Positions 34,385 through 43,167 of a stretch of DNA of 64,000 nt are shown here, piece after piece (positions within the stretch are counted from its first letter, which is position 1; each line of letters starts with the position of its first letter). The notes beneath the pieces were generated by a model that was not told the origin of the DNA, made no database searches, and saw nothing but the letters and a program-made list of their open reading frames with translations. Position numbers and translations under genes: made by a program. Origin of the DNA: Chloroflexota bacterium (GTDB lineage Bacteria; Chloroflexota; Chloroflexia; Chloroflexales; Roseiflexaceae); contig JACAEQ010000012.1 of the NCBI GenBank assembly GCA_013388755.1, positions 22,562 to 86,561 of the forward strand. The letters run 5' to 3'.

Positions 34385-36163
34385 CTATGTTCCGGCAACT
34401 TTTGCCCCGACTGCCTCCACCTTCGGCTCGCCTGCCACAGCAAGTTTCGCCTTCTCTTCATCAATCAACACGCGGCGCAACACCTTGCCGACCATTGTTT
34501 TCGGCAGTTCGTCGCGGAACTCCACTTCGCGCGGCACCTTGTAGGGAGCCAGTTGCTGTTTGCAGAAGTCGCGGATCTCATCGGCAGTAGCCGTGACACC
34601 CGGTTTGAGGACGATGAACGCCTTGACGGTATCATCGCCGCGTGTCGGATGAGGAATGCCCACAACCACCGCCTCAAGCACCTTGGGATGCGTAAACAGC
34701 ACCTCTTCAACATCGCGCGGCAGCACCTTGTACCCTGAGGCGATCATCATATCTTTCTTGCGATCGACAATATAGAAGTAGCCATCACTGTCAACTTTGC
34801 AGATGTCGCCGGTACGCAGCCAGCCATCAGGCGTGATCGTCACAGCTGTCTCATCGGGGCGATTCCAGTACCCCTGCATCACCATCGGGCCACGAACGAG
34901 CAATTCACCTTCCTTATCAGAGCCAAAGGGAATATCCTCGCCCGTCTCCAGGTCCACGATCTTGGCATCAACATCCGGCAGCGGGATGCCGATCGACCCT
35001 TTCTTGCGCGTACCGAATACGGGATTACAATGCGAGACCGGCGACAACTCGGTCATACCGAAGCCCTCAACCAGCCGGCCACCAGTGATCTGGCCAAACT
35101 GCTCCTGCACCTCAATCGGCAGCGGTGCAGAACCGCTAATGCAGGCCTTGACCGACTTCAGATCATACTCGCTGATGCGCGGATGGTTGACAATGCGAAT
35201 ATACATCGCCGGCACGCCAGGGAACAAGGAAGAGCGCTCGTGTTGAATCACATCCATCACGTGATCAAGCTCGCGCGGATTGGGAACAATCGTCAACTCG
35301 CCGCCCAGGTACAGGCCAAAGATCATCGCGACGGTCATACCATACACGTGAAAGAAGGGGATGGCGCACATCATCTTCTCGGCGCCGGGGTTGGTATCAG
35401 TGAGCCAGGAAGCCACCTGCAATGTATTGGCCACCAGGTTGCGATGTGAGAGCATCGCCGCCTTCGGCAGGCCGGTCGTACCGCCGGTATACTGGAGCAA
35501 GGCGGTGTCATCGGGGACGACCTCGACCGCGGGCGGATTCGGGCCATAGCGTTCAAGCAGATGCTGAAACAGATAGATACTTTTATCCTGGCTGACATCC
35601 ACCCACTCGGGCTGTTTGCTCTGCTTGGCGTGGACAAGGAAGCGGGAGAGCGGGCCAAGGGTATCGAACACGTGAGCCACGATCACCCGTTTGAGGGGCG
35701 TTTCGGCGCGGATCTCCTGCAAGCGCGGGTAGAACAGGTTCAGCAGAATGATCGTCTCAGCGCCGCTGTCGACCAGTTGATGCTTCAGTTCGCGAGCAGT
35801 ATACGTCGGGTTATTATTGACGATAATCGCACCGATACGCATCGCGGCGAAGAATGCAATGACATAGTGAGGCGAATTGGGCAACATCAACGCAACGCGA
35901 TCGCCTTTACGCACCCCTAATTGATAGAGTGCATTTGCGAAACGATCAACCATCTCGTTGAGCTTCTGGTAAGTCATCTTCCCGCCGACGGTCAGCAAAC
36001 GGCGCGCCAGGTAGCTCAAGACAAAGTTGGTTGCCGTGTTGTACGGATACTTGCGGGTGCTTTCTGCCAGAAAGTAGTTGAGAGTAACGTCGGGGATCTC
36101 GATCGATCGCGGCACACGCGGTTCATAACTCGTAAACCAGGGTCTGTCCATTGCTTCATCCAT
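34385..36163 (-). CDS. fadD: Long-chain fatty-acid-CoA ligase (AMP-forming)
   Basis: Activates fatty acids to acyl-CoA through an acyl-adenylate. 592 residues. Motifs: P-loop LLQYTGGTTGLPKAAMLSH, FHVYGMTVAM, GFGMTELSPVS, GWLRTGDICKVDSDGYFYIVDRKKDMM, and the catalytic-lysine end LPKTMVGKVLRRVL. All key parts are intact. It is monocistronic as far as can be seen. GAAGGAG is nine bases before ATG 36163; an in-frame ATG four codons later is possible. The gap 36164-36428 upstream has no gene. Confidence 0.93.
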   Translation of the reverse strand: MDEAMDRPWFTSYEPRVPRSIEIPDVTLNYFLAESTRKYPYNTATNFVLSYLARRLLTVGGKMTYQKLNEMVDRFANALYQLGVRKGDRVALMLPNSPHYVIAFFAAMRIGAIIVNNNPTYTARELKHQLVDSGAETIILLNLFYPRLQEIRAETPLKRVIVAHVFDTLGPLSRFLVHAKQSKQPEWVDVSQDKSIYLFQHLLERYGPNPPAVEVVPDDTALLQYTGGTTGLPKAAMLSHRNLVANTLQVASWLTDTNPGAEKMMCAIPFFHVYGMTVAMIFGLYLGGELTIVPNPRELDHVMDVIQHERSSLFPGVPAMYIRIVNHPRISEYDLKSVKACISGSAPLPIEVQEQFGQITGGRLVEGFGMTELSPVSHCNPVFGTRKKGSIGIPLPDVDAKIVDLETGEDIPFGSDKEGELLVRGPMVMQGYWNRPDETAVTITPDGWLRTGDICKVDSDGYFYIVDRKKDMMIASGYKVLPRDVEEVLFTHPKVLEAVVVGIPHPTRGDDTVKAFIVLKPGVTATADEIRDFCKQQLAPYKVPREVEFRDELPKTMVGKVLRRVLIDEEKAKLAVAGEPKVEAVGAKVAGT

Positions 36164-36428
36164 TGCTCCATGCTCCTTCGCATGCGCTCAGGTCATACAC
36201 AAACCCGGCTGAAGGGTTCGCGCATCGAGCGATGCAGCAGCGCCCTATAACGGGCGGCTCGCTCCTATCACACCACCGGGTACATCGTACGGCACCCGGC
36301 GGCAGCGACCAGTATTCCCGGCGGCAACGATACCCGTACAGTTTCCTGGAAGGCCGTATCCGGTTCTCTGCAGGCTTCAGCCCACCACGCCGCGGTGTCA
36401 CCCGCAGGCGAATCTGCGCTTCAGCGTA

Positions 36429-36599
36429 CTAGACGTCGTCACGTAGCCAGCCACGCTCACGCGCGATGAACTTGATCGTGGCATCATCAGGTGGATAGAG
36501 ACCGGCGGCCTGGTAGGCATACGCCAGCAACGCTGCTCCACCAATCATGCCGATGCCCAGGCCGATCAGAAATGCCAGCGCGCCCAGTATATTGCGCAT
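36429..36599 (-). CDS. Small membrane protein (56 aa)
   Basis: The sequence starts MRNILGALAFLIGLGIGMIGG: one glycine-rich membrane helix (about residues 4-29) with small-residue spacing (GxxxG-like), followed by a short soluble tail, GLYPPDDATIKFIARERGW, ending LRDDV. GAGGAG lies nine bases before the ATG, and TTGACG-18-TATCAT lies upstream, so expression signals are complete. It is not a family I recognise. Single-helix proteins of this size often modulate membrane complexes, but no partner is evident; fadD starts 266 bases downstream on the same strand. Confidence 0.72.
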   Translation of the reverse strand: MRNILGALAFLIGLGIGMIGGAALLAYAYQAAGLYPPDDATIKFIARERGWLRDDV

Positions 36600-36663
36600 G
36601 GTCGAGGCTCCTCTCGAAGTGTCGTCGACATCACCTGCCGGCGCTCAGCGAGCGCACGCTCGT

Positions 36664-36693
36664 ATGATACCGCAGAGCAAGCATCGGCGTCAA
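36664..36693 (-). promoter_or_regulatory. Promoter of the 56-aa membrane protein
   Basis: On the minus strand: TTGACG, an 18-bp spacer, TATCAT. A CGAGCG/CGCTCG inverted repeat follows within the leader. Confidence 0.55.
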
Positions 36694-36776
36694 CTGCGCC
36701 AGATGCGCTGCGTCATTCCTTCATCCGGCACCATGCGCATTGCGTCATTACGTATCGTCAGAACCAGGCTGCTCTG

Positions 36777-36785
36777 TGCTATAAT
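36777..36785 (+). promoter_or_regulatory. Extended -10 promoter of the RAM-domain gene
   Basis: TGC-TATAAT, about 230 bases before the ATG at 37016. The long leader (36793-37004) contains GGTGGCGTACCG and GACGTACCGC stretches. I could not match it to a known riboswitch, including the c-di-AMP type that precedes many K+ genes. Confidence 0.55.
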
Positions 36786-37015
36786 AGTGTATGTATGGAG
36801 TGCTGCCCCAGCAGGATGGAACAGCGAATCACACGCTCAGCAGAGACCCGGCATGTAACGGTGGCGTACCGTTCGCGACGTACCGCACGGCGCTGCGGGT
36901 GGCCTTGTGACTTCGAACTTCGCTGAACGCTCTGCACGGGTAGCTTCCTGCATTGCGCATTACATAGCGTTCCAGCATCCACAACGCGTAGTTGTGTTCA
37001 GGGCGGAGGTGCGTC

Positions 37016-37246
37016 ATGCTTGCTCGAGCTTATGTTTTGATTGAAGCCGAGGCTGGCCAGGTCGGCTCCGTTATCGCAACCTTGCGCTCGATTAAAGGGA
37101 TATCAGTTGCTGACCCGGTCACGGGGCCGTACGACATTATCGTCACGATCGAGACGCCGGATCAGCGCGACATCGGGCGCCTGGTGATGAACGAACTGCA
37201 CGGCATTCCCGGAATCAAGCGCACGGTCACATGCCTCGCAATCTGA
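37016..37246 (+). CDS. Stand-alone Lrp/AsnC ligand-binding (RAM) domain protein
   Basis: 76 residues that make up only the effector domain of Lrp/AsnC regulators: ARAYVLIEAEAGQ, ISVADPVTGPYDIIVTIETPD, VMNELHGIPGIKRTVTC. The DNA-binding domain is missing; GGAGG six bases before ATG 37016 shows this is the true start and not a truncation of the reading frame. Such single-domain proteins assemble into ring-shaped oligomers and bind amino acids. It precedes ktrA by 122 bases on the same strand, with a hairpin between. Confidence 0.88.
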   Translation: MLARAYVLIEAEAGQVGSVIATLRSIKGISVADPVTGPYDIIVTIETPDQRDIGRLVMNELHGIPGIKRTVTCLAI

Positions 37247-37266
37247 ACGTGTTCGTCGCTCGCTGA

Positions 37267-37288
37267 GGGCGCACATACCGGTGCGCCC
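37267..37288 (+). terminator. Hairpin between the RAM gene and ktrA
   Basis: GGGCGCAC-ATACCG-GTGCGCCC followed by TTATG. The short T run suggests a weak terminator or partial read-through into ktrAB. Confidence 0.5.
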
Positions 37289-37368
37289 TTATGCTGATCT
37301 ATCCGGCCATCGTTCAATGACTACCGCCTGACACACATGGAACCGTCACTGGTGAGCAGGGCGTCATT

Positions 37369-38037
37369 GTGCCTCGTCTGAATGGAAAACCGGAATTCGC
37401 CGTCATCGGCCTGGGGCGTTTTGGCAGCAGCCTGGCACGCACCCTCGCTGAACGCGGCTTTAGTGTTCTCGGGATCGACCGCGACCGCGCGATTGTCCAG
37501 TCACTTGCGGATCAACTCACGCAGACCGTTGCGCTGGACTCGACCGATGAACAGGCGCTGCGCGCGGTGGATATCCCGTCGTTCGACACGGTCGTCATTG
37601 CGATCGGTTCCAACTTCGAGGCGAATCTCCTCACAACCGTGGCTGTCAAGGCGCTCGGCGTTCCCCACGTGATCTGCAAGGCGACGACCGATCGCCAGCG
37701 CACGATCCTGCTGCGGGTCGGCGCCGATCGCGTCATTCTGCCGGAACACGAAGCGGGTTGCCGCCTGGCGCAGGAGCTCGCCGCACCCGGGATGGTTGAC
37801 CAGATCGCCCTGGGCGTTGAGCATAGCATTACCGAACTGCGTGCACCGTCGTCGCTCGTGGGGCATACCCTGCGCGAATGTGACCTGCGCCGGCGCTTCG
37901 GCGTGACGGTGCTGGCAGTCAAACGTGGCGAGCATCTGACAGTCTTTCCGGCACCGGATTACACCTTCTCCCAGGGAGATCTGCTGGCGGTCATCGGCGA
38001 GAATAGCGGTATTACACGCATCTCTGAGCTCAAATGA
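37369..38037 (+). CDS. ktrA: Potassium uptake regulatory subunit KtrA (RCK protein)
   Basis: 222 residues. RCK_N Rossmann domain: FAVIGLGRFGSSLARTLAERGFSVLGID (nucleotide-binding glycines) and VVIAIGSNFEANLLTTVAVKALGV. RCK_C domain in the last 80 residues (ELRAPSSLVGHTLRECDLRRRFGVTVLAVKRG...GDLLAVIGE). It forms an octameric ring that gates KtrB in response to ATP/ADP. Start GTG 37369 has a weak ribosome site. Its stop overlaps the ktrB ATG (ATGA at 38034-38037). Confidence 0.94.
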   Translation: MPRLNGKPEFAVIGLGRFGSSLARTLAERGFSVLGIDRDRAIVQSLADQLTQTVALDSTDEQALRAVDIPSFDTVVIAIGSNFEANLLTTVAVKALGVPHVICKATTDRQRTILLRVGADRVILPEHEAGCRLAQELAAPGMVDQIALGVEHSITELRAPSSLVGHTLRECDLRRRFGVTVLAVKRGEHLTVFPAPDYTFSQGDLLAVIGENSGITRISELK

Positions 38038-39398
38038 TATACCCCTCGCGCACCTCAGTGCGGATGCCTTCCCGGCGACGCCAGGCACCGATCGCCTTGC
38101 GCCTTGTGATTGGCCTGGCGCTCCTGATCACCATCGGCACCCTGACATTGATGTTGCCCTGGATGGCCACCAGCGAGCCACTGACCTGGAATGAGGCGTT
38201 GTTCACCGCCGTGTCGGCCCTGAGTGTGACAGGTCTCTCCATCATTACACCGGTGAGCGACCTGAGCCTGGCCGGAAAGATCGTCCTGCTGGCGTTGATC
38301 CAGACCGGTGGCGTCGGTTTTATGGTTGTGGCAGTGATCGCCTTTCAGCTGCTCGGGCGCCGCGTGTCGCTCACAGACCGGCTGGCGCTGACCGACTCGA
38401 TGGGGTTACTGGTGCCCGGCGCTATTGTGCAACTCGTGCGGCGCGTGCTCCTGACGGTCGTGCTCATTGAGGCCGTCGGCGCAGGATTCCTATGGATTCA
38501 CTGGCACAACGAGCTCGGAACACAACGCGCCTTGCTCTACGCACTCTTCCATGCTGTATCGGCATTCTGCAACGCAGGTTTTGATCTCTTCAGCGGATTA
38601 CCACAATATCCGTATGGCATTCCCAACGACAGTGTCACACTTGCCATCCTGGGCGCGCTCATCTTTCTTGGCGGGCTTGGCATTCCGGTGCTGGCCGAAT
38701 TGCTCGCTTTCTGGCGTGCCCGCACGTTCTCGCTCCACACACGAATTACGCTGGTTGTTGTTGTCGTGCTCGTACTGGTTGGCGCGCTTGGCCTGTTCCT
38801 TGCCGAGCGCCAGCCGGGCCGTGTGATAGCCAGTGAACCGCTACACCGGCAGGCAATTCTGGCGATCTTCCAGTCAATCTCAACGCGCACTGCCGGATTT
38901 GGTGGTTTGCAGCCATTCAGCGCTCTCTCACCGGCCAGCCAGATCCTCACAATCACGCTCATGTTTATCGGGTGCGCGCCCGCGTCGATGGGTGGCGGGA
39001 TCACAACCGGTACTTTCGCCGTACTCATGCTGGCGGTTGGCGCCTATGCGCGCGGGCTGCCGTCACCACAGATCGGTGGCCGTACCCTGGCACCACAGAC
39101 GGTGCGTAAGGCCGCCGCAATCCTCACCGTTTCCCTGCTGGTGGTCCTCCTGGCAACCTGGTTGATCCTGATCACCCACGACGCATCGCTCGACGAGGCG
39201 CTGTTCGAAGTCGCCTCAGCATTCGCAACATGTGGCCTGTCGCTGGCATTTACCGGCAAACTTAACCTGTTCGGCCAGCTTATCATCTGCATTATGATGT
39301 TCTGGGGGCGCCTGGGCGCACTGACACTCGTACTGGCGCTGGCGAACCAGCGCCCCCAGCTCGTTGCTTACCCTGAGGAACAGGTGCTGATCGGCTAA
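38034..39398 (+). CDS. ktrB: Potassium uptake channel subunit KtrB (TrkH/KtrB family)
   Basis: 454 residues, about ten hydrophobic helices arranged as four M1-P-M2 repeats. Pore-loop glycines are visible: SALSVTGLS, AVSAFCNAGFDLFSG, SISTRTAGFGG and ASAFATCGLSLAF, the four selectivity-filter segments in order. It works with KtrA and is usually Na+-coupled, which fits the mrp Na+/H+ antiporter operon next door. Translational overlap with ktrA is four bases. Confidence 0.94.
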   Translation: MIYPSRTSVRMPSRRRQAPIALRLVIGLALLITIGTLTLMLPWMATSEPLTWNEALFTAVSALSVTGLSIITPVSDLSLAGKIVLLALIQTGGVGFMVVAVIAFQLLGRRVSLTDRLALTDSMGLLVPGAIVQLVRRVLLTVVLIEAVGAGFLWIHWHNELGTQRALLYALFHAVSAFCNAGFDLFSGLPQYPYGIPNDSVTLAILGALIFLGGLGIPVLAELLAFWRARTFSLHTRITLVVVVVLVLVGALGLFLAERQPGRVIASEPLHRQAILAIFQSISTRTAGFGGLQPFSALSPASQILTITLMFIGCAPASMGGGITTGTFAVLMLAVGAYARGLPSPQIGGRTLAPQTVRKAAAILTVSLLVVLLATWLILITHDASLDEALFEVASAFATCGLSLAFTGKLNLFGQLIICIMMFWGRLGALTLVLALANQRPQLVAYPEEQVLIG

Positions 39399-39402
39399 TT
39401 GC

Positions 39403-39564
39403 TCAGGCGCTGAAAATCAGCATATTGAGCATGATCGTCACGCCGATCAGCACGCCGGACGTGATCAGAACGGCAATAACTTGCGCCAGCTTGAGCGGCA
39501 ACTCGTGCGCTGCCGACTGCGCCATGGCGCGGTTGGTATGGGTCTCGGGAACTGATTGCAGCAT
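39403..39564 (-). CDS. Small single-helix membrane protein (53 aa), tail of the mrp region
   Basis: Begins MLQSVPETHTNRAMAQSAAH and ends with a hydrophobic helix, about residues 29-53 (VIAVLITSGVLIGVTIMLNM...FSA). GGAGGGG stands directly before the ATG. It lies 127 bases after mrpG on the same strand and convergent with ktrB, four bases from the ktrB stop. A TATGGT -10 lies upstream, so it may have its own promoter or ride on the mrp transcript. No family recognised. Its place between a K+ transporter and a Na+/H+ antiporter makes an accessory-subunit role worth testing. Confidence 0.7.
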   Translation of the reverse strand: MLQSVPETHTNRAMAQSAAHELPLKLAQVIAVLITSGVLIGVTIMLNMLIFSA

Positions 39565-39691
39565 GGCCCCTCCTCATTTTTCTTCTACCATAGCCGCATG
39601 CGCCAGAGACGGGAAGGGACGGCAATCCCGAGACGAGGGGGGAAAACTACCTGCTCGACGCTGTATGAGCCGGCGTGCGCCCATGTTCCAC

Positions 39692-40117
39692 TCAGGCGCC
39701 CGGCTCATCACCCAGCGGGCCGGTACCGCGCTGCATACGGGGTTTCACATGCTCAACGCTGCTGAGCGTATGGCGGCGTGTATCATAATGCCCACGAAGA
39801 TCGTCAACCACCGTACCCTTCCAGAGCGGCACACCGATCATATAGGCAGCACGACCGATCATATGCGCTGCAACCGGCGTCGTGAGAAAGAGGAACAGCA
39901 CACCGGCAATGGCCCGCACCGTGATGGCAATCTCCGCAGCGGAAACCGCGACGGCCAGCAAGATACATCCCGCCCCCAGTGACGATGCTTTTGAGGCAGC
40001 CGACATGCGCAAGAAGATATCGGGCATGCGCACAATGCCGATACCGGCCAGCACCAGGAGCAATGTGCCGATGATCAACAACGCGGCGCTTGCAAGTTCC
40101 TGAACAATACTCATCAT
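39692..40117 (-). CDS. mrpG: Na+/H+ antiporter subunit MrpG
   Basis: 141 residues, three helices. The family core GIVRMPDIFLRMSAASKASSLGAGCIL and FLTTPVAAHMIGRAAY are exact. The C-terminal 40 residues are a soluble extension. The start overlaps the mrpF stop by four bases (40114-40117). Last of the seven canonical mrp genes. Confidence 0.94.
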   Translation of the reverse strand: MMSIVQELASAALLIIGTLLLVLAGIGIVRMPDIFLRMSAASKASSLGAGCILLAVAVSAAEIAITVRAIAGVLFLFLTTPVAAHMIGRAAYMIGVPLWKGTVVDDLRGHYDTRRHTLSSVEHVKPRMQRGTGPLGDEPGA

Positions 40118-40380
40118 ATGCGTCGCTGCGTGTAATATGCGAAGGCCACCGTACCGATGAACCCGATCAACCCGACGACGATCGCAACATCAAGAAATGC
40201 CGGCTGCGCGTTCAGCAGCGCGTACGCGGCAAAAATCGCGATGGCGACCGTGCCCATGACGTCGAGCGCCACGACCCGATCCGGCAGGCTTGGCCCGCGC
40301 ACCAGCCGTACCAGCGTCAATGCCACCGTCAGGCTTAACAATGGCAGCACAATCCAGGACACAATCGTCTGCAGAATCAA
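40114..40380 (-). CDS. mrpF: Na+/H+ antiporter subunit MrpF
   Basis: 88 residues, three helices, with the MrpF core RGPSLPDRVVALDVMGTVAIAIF and FLDVAIVVGLIGFIGTVAFAYY. Overlaps mrpE (40377-40380) and mrpG by ATGA on each side. Confidence 0.94.
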   Translation of the reverse strand: MILQTIVSWIVLPLLSLTVALTLVRLVRGPSLPDRVVALDVMGTVAIAIFAAYALLNAQPAFLDVAIVVGLIGFIGTVAFAYYTQRRI

Positions 40381-40847
40381 TGGAACACCTCATAGACCAG
40401 GCGCTCGAAACCATCTTTGATCGATTGGCGAAACTCGTGCGGATCGCCAATCTCCATTGCATGGACATACAGGCAGCGCCGGTCAGTCGAAACATCCAGA
40501 CTCAACGTGCCAGGGGTCAGCGTAATCAAGTTGGCCAGCATGGTAATCTCAGCATCCGATCGGATATCGAGCGGCAGGGCCACAATACCCGGGCGCAACC
40601 GCTCTTTCGGTGTCAACAGCACCGCCTTTGCAACATTGAGATTCGCCAGGATAATTTCCCACAGCACATACACGACAAAGCGAATGATCATGGGCACCTT
40701 GGTATAGTATCGTTCGCCATTCAGCCAGTGACGAAACGGCCAGAGGATGAGATAGCCGAGGGCGAATCCGAAGGCCAGATCGATCGGGCCGAACTGCCCG
40801 CTGAGCGCGCTCCAGGCGATAGCAAGCAGGATATTCAACAGAAACAT
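40377..40847 (-). CDS. mrpE: Na+/H+ antiporter subunit MrpE
   Basis: 156 residues. Two N-terminal hydrophobic segments, then a soluble domain typical of MrpE: VVYVLWEIILANLNVAKAVLLTP, PGIVALPLDIRSDAEITMLANLITLTPGTLSLDVS, and the conserved end YVHAMEIGDP. It starts 12 bases after the mrpD stop. Confidence 0.94.
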   Translation of the reverse strand: MFLLNILLAIAWSALSGQFGPIDLAFGFALGYLILWPFRHWLNGERYYTKVPMIIRFVVYVLWEIILANLNVAKAVLLTPKERLRPGIVALPLDIRSDAEITMLANLITLTPGTLSLDVSTDRRCLYVHAMEIGDPHEFRQSIKDGFERLVYEVFH

Positions 40848-40859
40848 CTAACGCCCCTT

Positions 40860-42356
40860 TCAGCGCACCGCGAGCGACGCGCCCCGCACCGCCTCGACAT
40901 ACTCGGCCGGATTGAGCAACTGATCCGCGGCGCGCAGTGCAAGATCGTAGAACGGCTGGGTTGCCAGCCCGATCACGACCGTCACCAGCGCCAGGCCGAC
41001 CACGGGTACGACCATCAGCGCAAGATTCTGCGTCTTCGGCTCCAATGGTACCGGCGCCTGCTTCCAGAATGCTTCGGCCCAGATCTTGGTCATTGAAAAG
41101 ACCGTCAGCAGACTCACCGCCAGCGAGACGCCAACGATCAGATATTGCTCAACCTGCAACCCGGCCTGAACCAGCATCAGTTTGGCCCAGAATCCGGAGA
41201 GCGGGGGAAAACCGGCCAGCGAGAAAGCCGGGATCAGAAAGAGCACCGCCAGCAGCGGGTAGGCCTTATAGATGCCGCCGAGATCCTTCAACTCATACGA
41301 CCCGCGCAGCCGGTGCACAATACCGCTCACCAGAAACAGGTTGGTTTTGACGATGATATGATGCATGATATAGAACACGGCGCCAGCCAGCGCCAGCTGG
41401 GTGAACAGGCCAAGCCCCATCAACATGTAGCCGATCTGGCTGACAATATGGAACGAGAGCACGCGACGAAACTCATTCTGCGACACCGCACCCAGCACGC
41501 CTGTGATCATCGTTAACCCGGCAAGCACCAGAATGATCGTGTGGGTGAACGCGATATTCTGAATGAACAGCAGCGAAAAGACACGGATCAATGCATACAC
41601 GCCGACTTTTGTCAGCAGACCAGCAAAAATGGCCGACACTGCGATTGGCGGCGTATGGTACGACGCCGGCAACCAGGCAAACAGCGGGAACATGGCGGCT
41701 TTGATGCCGAACGCCACCAGAAACAACATCGCCAGCGTCGTCACCAGGCCAGGCTGGCCAAGCAATGCCAGTTGTTGCGAGAGATCAGCCATGTTCAGCG
41801 TACCAACCGCGCCATAGAGAATACCGATAGCCGCCAGGAACAGTGCCGACGAGATCAGGTTCAGCGTCACATATTTGATCGCGCCCTCGAGTTGCGCGCG
41901 TTCGCCACCCAGCGCCATCAGCACGAATGACGACATCAGCAATACCTCGAACCAGACATACAGGTTGAAGATGTCGCCGGTCAGAAACGCGCCACAGATG
42001 CCCATGAACATAATATGCAGCAGTGGATAATACCCAAACCGCTCACGATTGGCATCCATGCTGCTCAACGAATAGATTGCGATAGCAAGTGCCATTAACC
42101 CTGTAATGACCACCATGATCGCGCTGAGCAGATCAGCAACGAATGAAATGCCGAACGGCGCGGGCCAGTTGCCCAGTTGCGTCGCCTGAATGCCGTTGCG
42201 TGCGACGCTCATGAGCAGTACGATGCCCGCAGCCAGGAGTGCCGCCGCGCCGGCAACGTTGATTACACGCTGCACGCTGCGCCGTGACCAGAACAGCAGC
42301 ATTGCGATGCCGCTGATGAATGGTATTAAGACTGGCAAAACCAGAAGTATGTTCAT
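40860..42356 (-). CDS. mrpD: Na+/H+ antiporter subunit MrpD
   Basis: 498 residues, about fourteen helices, homologous to complex I NuoM/N. The conserved charged sites are visible: Glu in [17 protein letters not shown] and Lys in [19 protein letters not shown] and [15 protein letters not shown]. Part of the proton path of the antiporter. Gap to mrpC is 41 bases. Confidence 0.95.
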   Translation of the reverse strand: MNILLVLPVLIPFISGIAMLLFWSRRSVQRVINVAGAAALLAAGIVLLMSVARNGIQATQLGNWPAPFGISFVADLLSAIMVVITGLMALAIAIYSLSSMDANRERFGYYPLLHIMFMGICGAFLTGDIFNLYVWFEVLLMSSFVLMALGGERAQLEGAIKYVTLNLISSALFLAAIGILYGAVGTLNMADLSQQLALLGQPGLVTTLAMLFLVAFGIKAAMFPLFAWLPASYHTPPIAVSAIFAGLLTKVGVYALIRVFSLLFIQNIAFTHTIILVLAGLTMITGVLGAVSQNEFRRVLSFHIVSQIGYMLMGLGLFTQLALAGAVFYIMHHIIVKTNLFLVSGIVHRLRGSYELKDLGGIYKAYPLLAVLFLIPAFSLAGFPPLSGFWAKLMLVQAGLQVEQYLIVGVSLAVSLLTVFSMTKIWAEAFWKQAPVPLEPKTQNLALMVVPVVGLALVTVVIGLATQPFYDLALRAADQLLNPAEYVEAVRGASLAVR

Positions 42357-42397
42357 AGCCGATTCACGATCGCTCTATTCCGTTCCACAGATACCTG

Positions 42398-42745
42398 TCA
42401 TCCCTCGGTCGTTCGCAGTTCATCAATATCATCTGCACCGCAACTCTGATACGCGCGTCGGAACAGCACAATGGCAAATGCCTGCACGCCAAAGCCGATC
42501 ACGATCGCCGTCAGGATCAGCGCCTGCGGTAGCGGATCGGCGAATGGCGCTACCGGCATACTCGCACCCTGCGGCACAAGCGGCGGATTGCCACGTGTCA
42601 GGTGCGACACATTGAAGATCAGCAGGTTTGCCGCATACCCCAGCAGCACCAGGCCGATAATAATCTTCACAATGCTGCGCCGCATCATCATGTACAGGCC
42701 AGCGGCATACAGCGCGCCAATCACTATCGCCCAGATCAGTTCCAT
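42398..42745 (-). CDS. mrpC: Na+/H+ antiporter subunit MrpC
   Basis: 115 residues, three helices, NuoK-like: [61 protein letters not shown]. It starts three bases after mrpB stops. Confidence 0.94.
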   Translation of the reverse strand: MELIWAIVIGALYAAGLYMMMRRSIVKIIIGLVLLGYAANLLIFNVSHLTRGNPPLVPQGASMPVAPFADPLPQALILTAIVIGFGVQAFAIVLFRRAYQSCGADDIDELRTTEG

Positions 42746-42748
42746 GAC

Positions 42749-43165
42749 CTATGCTCCTTCATCCTCCAGCAACGCAAACATGATCGTTACGGCAATCCCC
42801 AGGACGACAATGTAGACCCCTACATCGAACAGCACAGGAGTGCCGATCTTGCCAATAACCGGCAATGGTTCTTTATACCAGAGCCCGGTCATCAGCGGCA
42901 GGCCAAGGAACAGCGAAGGCAGCACCCCGCCAGCCGCGATCAGCAGCCCGATACCGATCAGGCGCTTTGGATCGATCCGCAATGCTGCCTGTGCCGGGCC
43001 CACACCATGCACCGCCGCGTGGAGGGTAAAGGCGGCCGCTGCGACCAGACCACCGACGAACCCGCCACCTGGCTCGTTATGGCCGCGGATCAGCACGAAG
43101 ATCGAGAAGATCAACATCAACGGCAGCAGCAACCGCGTTGCTGTGGCAAGAATCAGTGAGTTCAT
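42749..43165 (-). CDS. mrpB: Na+/H+ antiporter subunit MrpB
   Basis: 138 residues, about four helices. Family core [33 protein letters not shown] is exact. Start is two bases after the mrpA stop. Confidence 0.95.
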   Translation of the reverse strand: MNSLILATATRLLLPLMLIFSIFVLIRGHNEPGGGFVGGLVAAAAFTLHAAVHGVGPAQAALRIDPKRLIGIGLLIAAGGVLPSLFLGLPLMTGLWYKEPLPVIGKIGTPVLFDVGVYIVVLGIAVTIMFALLEDEGA

Positions 43166-43167
43166 CT

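Noticed and set aside
36786..37010. c-di-AMP (ydaO-type) riboswitch in the leader before ktr genes
   Set aside because: The conserved ydaO blocks could not be found; only the position suggested it.
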